Source: Streptomyces formicae (GTDB lineage Bacteria; Actinomycetota; Actinomycetes; Streptomycetales; Streptomycetaceae). Taken from it: a DNA stretch of 64,000 bases. This document shows positions 60,028 through 64,000 of this stretch, piece after piece; position 1 is the stretch's first letter; the number at the start of each line of letters is the position of its first letter. The notes beneath the pieces are model-generated. The model saw only the letters and a program-made list of their open reading frames with translations. It did no database searches and was not told the origin of the DNA. Location: NCBI RefSeq assembly GCF_002556545.1, contig NZ_CP022685.1, forward strand, positions 6,178,001 to 6,242,000, read 5' to 3'. The translations under genes and the position numbers were made by a program.

Positions 60028-60984
60028 TCACTTGCCGCCGTTGACCGTGGCTTCCTTGACCGCGCCTGCCTCGACGCCCCACTTCTTGATGATCTTCTCG
60101 TACTCGCCGTTCTTGATGATCGCGTCGAGCGCGGCCTTGATCGCGTCGCGCAGCTCCGGGTTCTTCTTGGAGATCGCGATGCCGTACGGGGCGGCCTGGA
60201 CCTGCTCGCCGACCAGCTGGAAGTCCTTGCCGCCGCCCGAGGTCTTCACCGCGTACGCGGCCACGGGGAAGTCGGAGGAGCCCGCGTCGGCGCCGCCGGA
60301 ACGCAGTCGCGTCTGGGCCTGCTGGTCGTTGTCGAACTGCTCGATGGCGATCTTCTTGCCGCCCCCGCACTTCTTCGACTCGGCCTTGGCCAGGTCGTGC
60401 GAGACGGTGCCGCGCTGGACGACGATCTTCTTGCCGCAGAGGTCGGACCAGGTCTTGATGCCCTGGTCGTCGCCCTTCTTGGTGTAGATCGAGACGCCCG
60501 CGGTGAAGTAGTCGACGAAGTCGACGCCGGTGCCGACCTTCTTGCCGGTGTCCTCGTCGACGCCTTCCTGGCGGTTCTTGGTGTCGGTCATGGCCGACAT
60601 GGCGATCTGGTAGCGCTTGGAGCGCAGGCCGCCGAGGAGGGTGTCGAAGGTGCCGTTCTCGAACTCGAAGTCCACGCCGAGCTGCTTGCCGAGCGCCTCG
60701 CCCAGGTCCGGGTCGATGCCGACCGTGTTGCCCGACTTGTCCTTGAACTCGACGGGCGGGTAGGCGATGTCGGACCCGACCTTGATGACGCCCTTGTCGC
60801 GGATGTCCTTGGGGAGCTTGTCGGCGAGCGGGGCGTTGCTGACCGAGTCGGACCCCTTGTCCTTGGTCTGGTCGCCGCAGCCGGACAGCAGCAGCGTGCC
60901 GGCGACCGCGATCGCGCCGACCGCGGCAATCCGGGACTTCGCGGACTTCGCTGCGGTCTTACGACAAAGGGAGCTTGCGGTCAT
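60028..60984 (-). CDS. polar amino acid ABC transporter, solute-binding lipoprotein
   Basis: A 318-residue type 3 solute-binding protein. The signal sequence ends in a lipobox LLSGC with Cys36, so it is a lipoprotein facing outside. The SBP_bac_3 fold is recognised by SDIAYPPVEFKD near the start and GRR-like loops (GGLRSKRYQIAMSAMTDT). The substrate is most likely a polar amino acid. I chose the ATG at 60984, preceded by GGAGGA; the open frame extends to 61110 without similarity. It is the first gene of the operon. Confidence 0.93.
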   Translation of the reverse strand: MTASSLCRKTAAKSAKSRIAAVGAIAVAGTLLLSGCGDQTKDKGSDSVSNAPLADKLPKDIRDKGVIKVGSDIAYPPVEFKDKSGNTVGIDPDLGEALGKQLGVDFEFENGTFDTLLGGLRSKRYQIAMSAMTDTKNRQEGVDEDTGKKVGTGVDFVDYFTAGVSIYTKKGDDQGIKTWSDLCGKKIVVQRGTVSHDLAKAESKKCGGGKKIAIEQFDNDQQAQTRLRSGGADAGSSDFPVAAYAVKTSGGGKDFQLVGEQVQAAPYGIAISKKNPELRDAIKAALDAIIKNGEYEKIIKKWGVEAGAVKEATVNGGK

Positions 60985-61477
60985 GGTGGGTCCTCCGGCG
61001 GATGAGGGAGTTGCCGATGGGTCGGGCACACACCTTCGGGTGTCGCGACCTCGTGTGATGACGGCATCTTGCCATTCGGACCGTCCGATTCTGGGTGCCG
61101 GAGATGTCAAAATCGGATAACGGGCCAGCCTCGAATCCGAACAGCCCGGTACAGCAAGGGCTTATCGGTGCGGGAGCGAATCGCCGTTAACCAAGTGAAA
61201 GCCGACCTATCTCGCGATGCGGACAACGCAAATGCACTTTTCGGTAAAATCGGTCAAATGACCTAGGGTCGAAACAAATACAGCTCGTCGGCGGTCGGAC
61301 CTATCCGGTAGAAAAGACGGTTACACCCCTCATCCGGGGCTCAGGGCGCGTGTGCGGCGCGCCCGCGTGTTCGTACCTCCCTCCGCCGACAGGCGGGGAA
61401 CGGACGCGGTGCCCGCCCACTTCTCAACCAGGAGTGGACACCCTCAACTGATGAATAAGACTTAAGGGGTCAGACAA
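60985..61477. other. 493-bp intergenic region between the ABC operon and malic enzyme
   Basis: No gene or RNA is visible. The middle (about 61100-61310) is more A/T-rich than its surroundings. It should contain divergent promoters. A small palindrome GGTCA-AA-TGACC at 61252-61263 and TTTTGACA-like and TAAAAT stretches near 61114 and 61245 are the only motifs I noticed. Confidence 0.6.
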
Positions 61478-62701
61478 GTGGCAGCGGAGATCGTCAATCC
61501 TCGCAGCGACAGCGATACGGATCACGTGGGCCCTGCGGGTGCAGATGAGCCCTTCGATCCGGCATTCGCGCTGCACCGTGGCGGCAAGATGGCCGTGCAG
61601 GCCACCGTGCCGGTCCGCGACAAGGACGACCTGTCCCTCGCGTACACACCCGGCGTCGCGAAGGTGTGCAGCGCCATCGCCGAGCAGCCGGAGCTCGTGC
61701 ACGACTACACCTGGAAATCCAATGTCGTCGCCGTGGTGACCGACGGGACCGCGGTGCTCGGTCTCGGCGACATCGGCGCCGAGGCGTCCCTCCCCGTGAT
61801 GGAGGGCAAGGCCATCCTCTTCAAGCAGTTCGGCGGCGTGGACGCGGTGCCGATCGCGCTCGCGACCACGGACGCGGACGAGATCGTCGAGACCGTGGTG
61901 CGGCTCGCCCCCTCCTTCGGCGGCGTGAACCTCGAGGACATCTCGGCCCCGCGCTGCTTCGAGATCGAGCGCAAGCTCCAGGAGCGGCTCGACATTCCCG
62001 TCTTCCACGACGACCAGCACGGCACGGCCGTCGTGACGCTGGCCGCCCTGCGGAACGCGGCGAAGCTGACCGGGCGCACGCTCGGCGATCTGCGCGCCGT
62101 GATCTCCGGTGCGGGCGCGGCCGGTGTGGCCATCGCCAAGTTCCTGCTCGAAGCGGGACTCGGGGACGTGGCCGTGGCCGACCGCAAGGGCGTCGTGAGC
62201 CGGGACAGGGACGACCTGACGCCGGTCAAGCGGGAGCTCGCCGAGATCACCAACAAGGCCGGTCTGAGCGGCTCCCTCGAGGCCGCGCTGAACGGCGCCG
62301 ACGTGTTCATCGGCGTCTCCGGCGGCACCGTCCCGGAGCCCGCGGTGGCCTCCATGGCGCCCGACTCCTTCGTGTTCGCCATGGCCAACCCGAACCCCGA
62401 GGTCCACCCGGACGTCGCGCACAAGTACGCGGCCGTGGTGGCGACGGGCCGCTCGGACTACCCGAACCAGATCAACAACGTCCTCGCCTTCCCCGGCATC
62501 TTCGCCGGGGCGCTGCAGGTCCGTGCCTCGCGGATCACCGAGGGCATGAAGATCGCCGCCGCCGACGCGCTCGCGGGCGTCGTCGGTGACGAGCTCTCGG
62601 CGGACTACGTGATCCCCTCGCCGTTCGACGAGCGGGTCGCCCCGGCCGTCACGGCGGCGGTCGCGGCCGCCGCGCGCGCCGAGGGCGTGGCCCGCCGCTG
62701 A
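61478..62701 (+). CDS. NAD(P)-dependent malic enzyme
   Basis: A 407-residue two-domain enzyme that decarboxylates malate to pyruvate and makes NAD(P)H. Segments: N-terminal YTPGVAKVCSAIA with the catalytic Tyr, FEIERKLQERLDIPVFHDDQHGTA (metal-binding Asp-Asp) and the Rossmann loop ISGAGAAGVAIAKFLL. It corresponds, from memory, to the NADP-preferring SCO5261; the cofactor preference cannot be read safely. The GTG at 61478 follows AAGGGG. A 12-plus-bp hairpin follows the gene. Confidence 0.92.
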   Translation: MAAEIVNPRSDSDTDHVGPAGADEPFDPAFALHRGGKMAVQATVPVRDKDDLSLAYTPGVAKVCSAIAEQPELVHDYTWKSNVVAVVTDGTAVLGLGDIGAEASLPVMEGKAILFKQFGGVDAVPIALATTDADEIVETVVRLAPSFGGVNLEDISAPRCFEIERKLQERLDIPVFHDDQHGTAVVTLAALRNAAKLTGRTLGDLRAVISGAGAAGVAIAKFLLEAGLGDVAVADRKGVVSRDRDDLTPVKRELAEITNKAGLSGSLEAALNGADVFIGVSGGTVPEPAVASMAPDSFVFAMANPNPEVHPDVAHKYAAVVATGRSDYPNQINNVLAFPGIFAGALQVRASRITEGMKIAAADALAGVVGDELSADYVIPSPFDERVAPAVTAAVAAAARAEGVARR

Positions 62702-62724
62702 GGCCCCGCCCCGTGGTGTGACCC

Positions 62725-62772
62725 GCGCCCCCTGCCGTACGCGATGAGTTCGCGTCGTACGGCAGGGGGCGC
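62725..62772 (+). terminator. hairpin after the malic enzyme gene
   Basis: A strong inverted repeat, GCGCCCCCTGCCGTACG paired with CGTACGGCAGGGGGCGC around an AT-containing loop, starting 24 bases after the stop. Confidence 0.85.
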
Positions 62773-62832
62773 GGTGCGTGTCACAGTCGTACGTGGTTCC
62801 GCCGCGGCCCGGCGGCGGCCTAGGGTCGGCGC

Positions 62833-63795
62833 ATGTTCGCTGCCTATGCCGCCCGTATCGACCGTGACCAGCCGCTCGAAGGCCTTGAGTTGGGGGAGCG
62901 GCCCGCCCCCGAGACGCGCCCCGGCTGGTCGACCGTGAACGTCCGTGCCGCCTCCCTCAACCACCACGACCTGTGGTCGCTGCGCGGGGTCGGTCTGGCC
63001 GAGGACAAGCTGCCGATGATCCTCGGCTGCGACGCCGCGGGCGTCGACGAGGACGGCAACGAGGTCGTCCTGCACTCCGTCATCGGCCAGTCCGGATACG
63101 GCGTCGGGCCCCGCGAGGGCCGGTCCATCCTGACCGAGAAGTACCAGGGGACCTTCGCCGAGCAGGTCTCCGTCCCCACCTGGAACGTGCTGCCCAAGCC
63201 GAAGGAACTGTCCTTCGCCGAGGCCGCCTGCCTGCCGACCGCGTGGCTCACCGCCTACCGGATGCTCTTCACCAACGCCGGTGTGCGCCCCGGGGATTCG
63301 GTGCTCGTCCAAGGGGCGGGCGGCGGCGTCGCCACGGCCGCGATCGTCCTCGGCAAGGCCGCGGGCCTGCGAGTCTTCGCCACCAGCCGGGACGAGGCCA
63401 AGCGCAAGCGCGCCCTCGAACTCGGCGCCGTGGAGGTCGTCGAGCCGGGCGCGCGCCTTCCGCAGCGGGTGGACGCGGTGATCGAGACGGTGGGCGCGGC
63501 GACCTGGTCCCACTCGGTCAAGTCGCTGAAGCCGGGCGGCTCGCTGGTGATCTCGGGGGCGACGAGCGGCGACCGGCCCTCGCACGCCGAGCTCACCCGG
63601 ATCTTCTTCCTGGAGCTGAAGGTCGTCGGCTCGACCATGGGCACCAAGGACGAGCTGGAGGACCTGCTCGCCTTCTGCGCCGCCACGGGTGTGCGGCCCG
63701 TCATCGACGAGGTGCTGCCGCTCGACCGGGCGCGCGAGGGGTTCGAGCGGATGGAGTCCGGCGGGCAGTTCGGGAAGATCGTGCTGGAGGTCTGA
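62833..63795 (+). CDS. zinc-binding-type alcohol dehydrogenase / quinone oxidoreductase (MDR family)
   Basis: A 320-residue medium-chain reductase: N-terminal GroES-like domain (ASLNHHDLWSLRGVG, GCDAAGV) and a Rossmann domain with VQGAGGGVATAAIVLG. The usual structural and catalytic zinc cysteines are not obvious, which fits the quinone oxidoreductase branch. The physiological substrate is unknown. It starts at the ATG 62833, close after the malic enzyme terminator. Confidence 0.88.
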   Translation: MFAAYAARIDRDQPLEGLELGERPAPETRPGWSTVNVRAASLNHHDLWSLRGVGLAEDKLPMILGCDAAGVDEDGNEVVLHSVIGQSGYGVGPREGRSILTEKYQGTFAEQVSVPTWNVLPKPKELSFAEAACLPTAWLTAYRMLFTNAGVRPGDSVLVQGAGGGVATAAIVLGKAAGLRVFATSRDEAKRKRALELGAVEVVEPGARLPQRVDAVIETVGAATWSHSVKSLKPGGSLVISGATSGDRPSHAELTRIFFLELKVVGSTMGTKDELEDLLAFCAATGVRPVIDEVLPLDRAREGFERMESGGQFGKIVLEV

Positions 63796-63812
63796 GGGGC
63801 GTTCCTCGCTTG

Positions 63813-63863
63813 CCGGATGTCAACTGCGGTTGACATCCGGTGGCGTGTCAACCTACATTGACA
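63813..63863 (+). promoter_or_regulatory. promoter flanked by two palindromic operators before the last gene
   Basis: Operator 1 is CCGGATGTCAAC-TGCG-GTTGACATCCGG (63813-63840, perfect 12-bp arms). Operator 2 is TGTCAA-CCTACA-TTGACA (63846-63863). A -35 TTGACA (63830-63835) and -10 TACATT (63854-63859, 18 bp apart) lie within them and end 7 bases before the ATG at 63867, so the transcript is probably leaderless. Confidence 0.65.
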
Positions 63864-63866
63864 TGT

Positions 63867-64000
63867 ATGAGCGAAGCAACGGATCTCGCCGAGCGGGCGG
63901 GTGATCGCGATCCACGGATCGGGCTGCGAGCCGTGTCCGCGCTGCGGAAGCTGGTGGAGCAGTTGGAGGCCGTGCAGGTGCGCAGCGCGCGTGTGCAGGG
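63867..64000 (+). CDS. small helix-turn-helix-type protein (3' end outside window)
   Basis: The window ends after 44 codons of this gene. The visible part reads MSEATDLAERAGDRDPRIG and continues into an amphipathic helix (LRAVSALRKLVEQLEAVQVR). It resembles the N-terminus of small Streptomyces HTH proteins encoded before Clp N-domain proteins, as I recall; the HTH itself would lie beyond the window. Two palindromes cover its promoter, which supports an autoregulated DNA-binding protein. The identification is tentative; an overlapping ATG at 63863 in another frame is less likely. Confidence 0.6.
   Translation, partial: MSEATDLAERAGDRDPRIGLRAVSALRKLVEQLEAVQVRSARVQ

Noticed and set aside
61069-61266. 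Small open frame in the gap before malic enzyme
   Set aside because: It lacks a ribosome-binding site, has codon use unlike the neighbours and covers likely promoter DNA.

Overview
The window is chromosomal DNA of a Streptomyces species. The evidence is very high GC with strong G/C third-position codon use, many GTG starts, and Streptomyces-only marker genes in one block (dasR-dasABCD, wblE, sigH with its anti-sigma gene, sodN/sodX, epi-isozizaene synthase with CYP170). From memory, the order follows the S. coelicolor core around SCO5222 to SCO5262, interrupted by a variable stretch at about 36-55 kb. I see no transposase, integrase, CRISPR array, tRNA or rRNA gene.

Layout. 0-3 kb: the end of an HD-domain gene, a TPR protein and peptide deformylase. 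3.2-5.8 kb: a two-gene albaflavenone operon (sesquiterpene cyclase plus P450). 5.8-9.6 kb: class Ia ribonucleotide reductase nrdA-nrdB behind a cobalamin riboswitch and a tandem NrdR-type operator, with a MazEF-like toxin-antitoxin pair divergent. 10-14.6 kb: monocarboxylate uptake (MctP/DUF3311, CstA/YbdD). 14.6-22.8 kb: the N-acetylglucosamine/chitobiose locus (dasR, dasABC, dasD, nagB, a SIS-domain protein) with visible DasR (dre) operators. 22.8-30 kb: SDR/TetR pair, PdtaS-like kinase, wblE, lipid kinase, sigH and its anti-sigma gene.

30-37 kb holds a cation/proton antiporter, a PLP-dependent enzyme, a PGRP-type amidase and a lysyl-phosphatidylglycerol synthase. 36.8-39.4 kb is the most interesting system: a Family 2B encapsulin shell protein (EshA-like, with an inserted cyclic-nucleotide-binding-like domain) followed by a polyprenyl diphosphate synthase with a disordered N-terminal tail. 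This is a predicted isoprenoid-making protein nanocompartment. 39-55 kb is accessory: GNAT, a DUF1648/YtrA-type pair, a lipoprotein, an EamA transporter with a 27-bp minisatellite, phosphatase, HAD, APH, an ECF41-type sigma factor with its own promoter visible, a ribosomal-protection GTPase, a CPBP protease with a microsatellite, and an unusual double-module histidine kinase with its regulator. 55-64 kb returns to core genes: Ni superoxide dismutase and its protease, a methyltransferase, a polar amino acid ABC transporter, malic enzyme, a quinone-oxidoreductase-like protein, and the start of a small gene behind two palindromic operators.

Common themes are DasR control reaching beyond the das genes, short-leader or leaderless promoters with operators at the start codon, and tandem repeats at gene boundaries in the variable stretch. 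All functions are read from motifs and family knowledge; no search was run.
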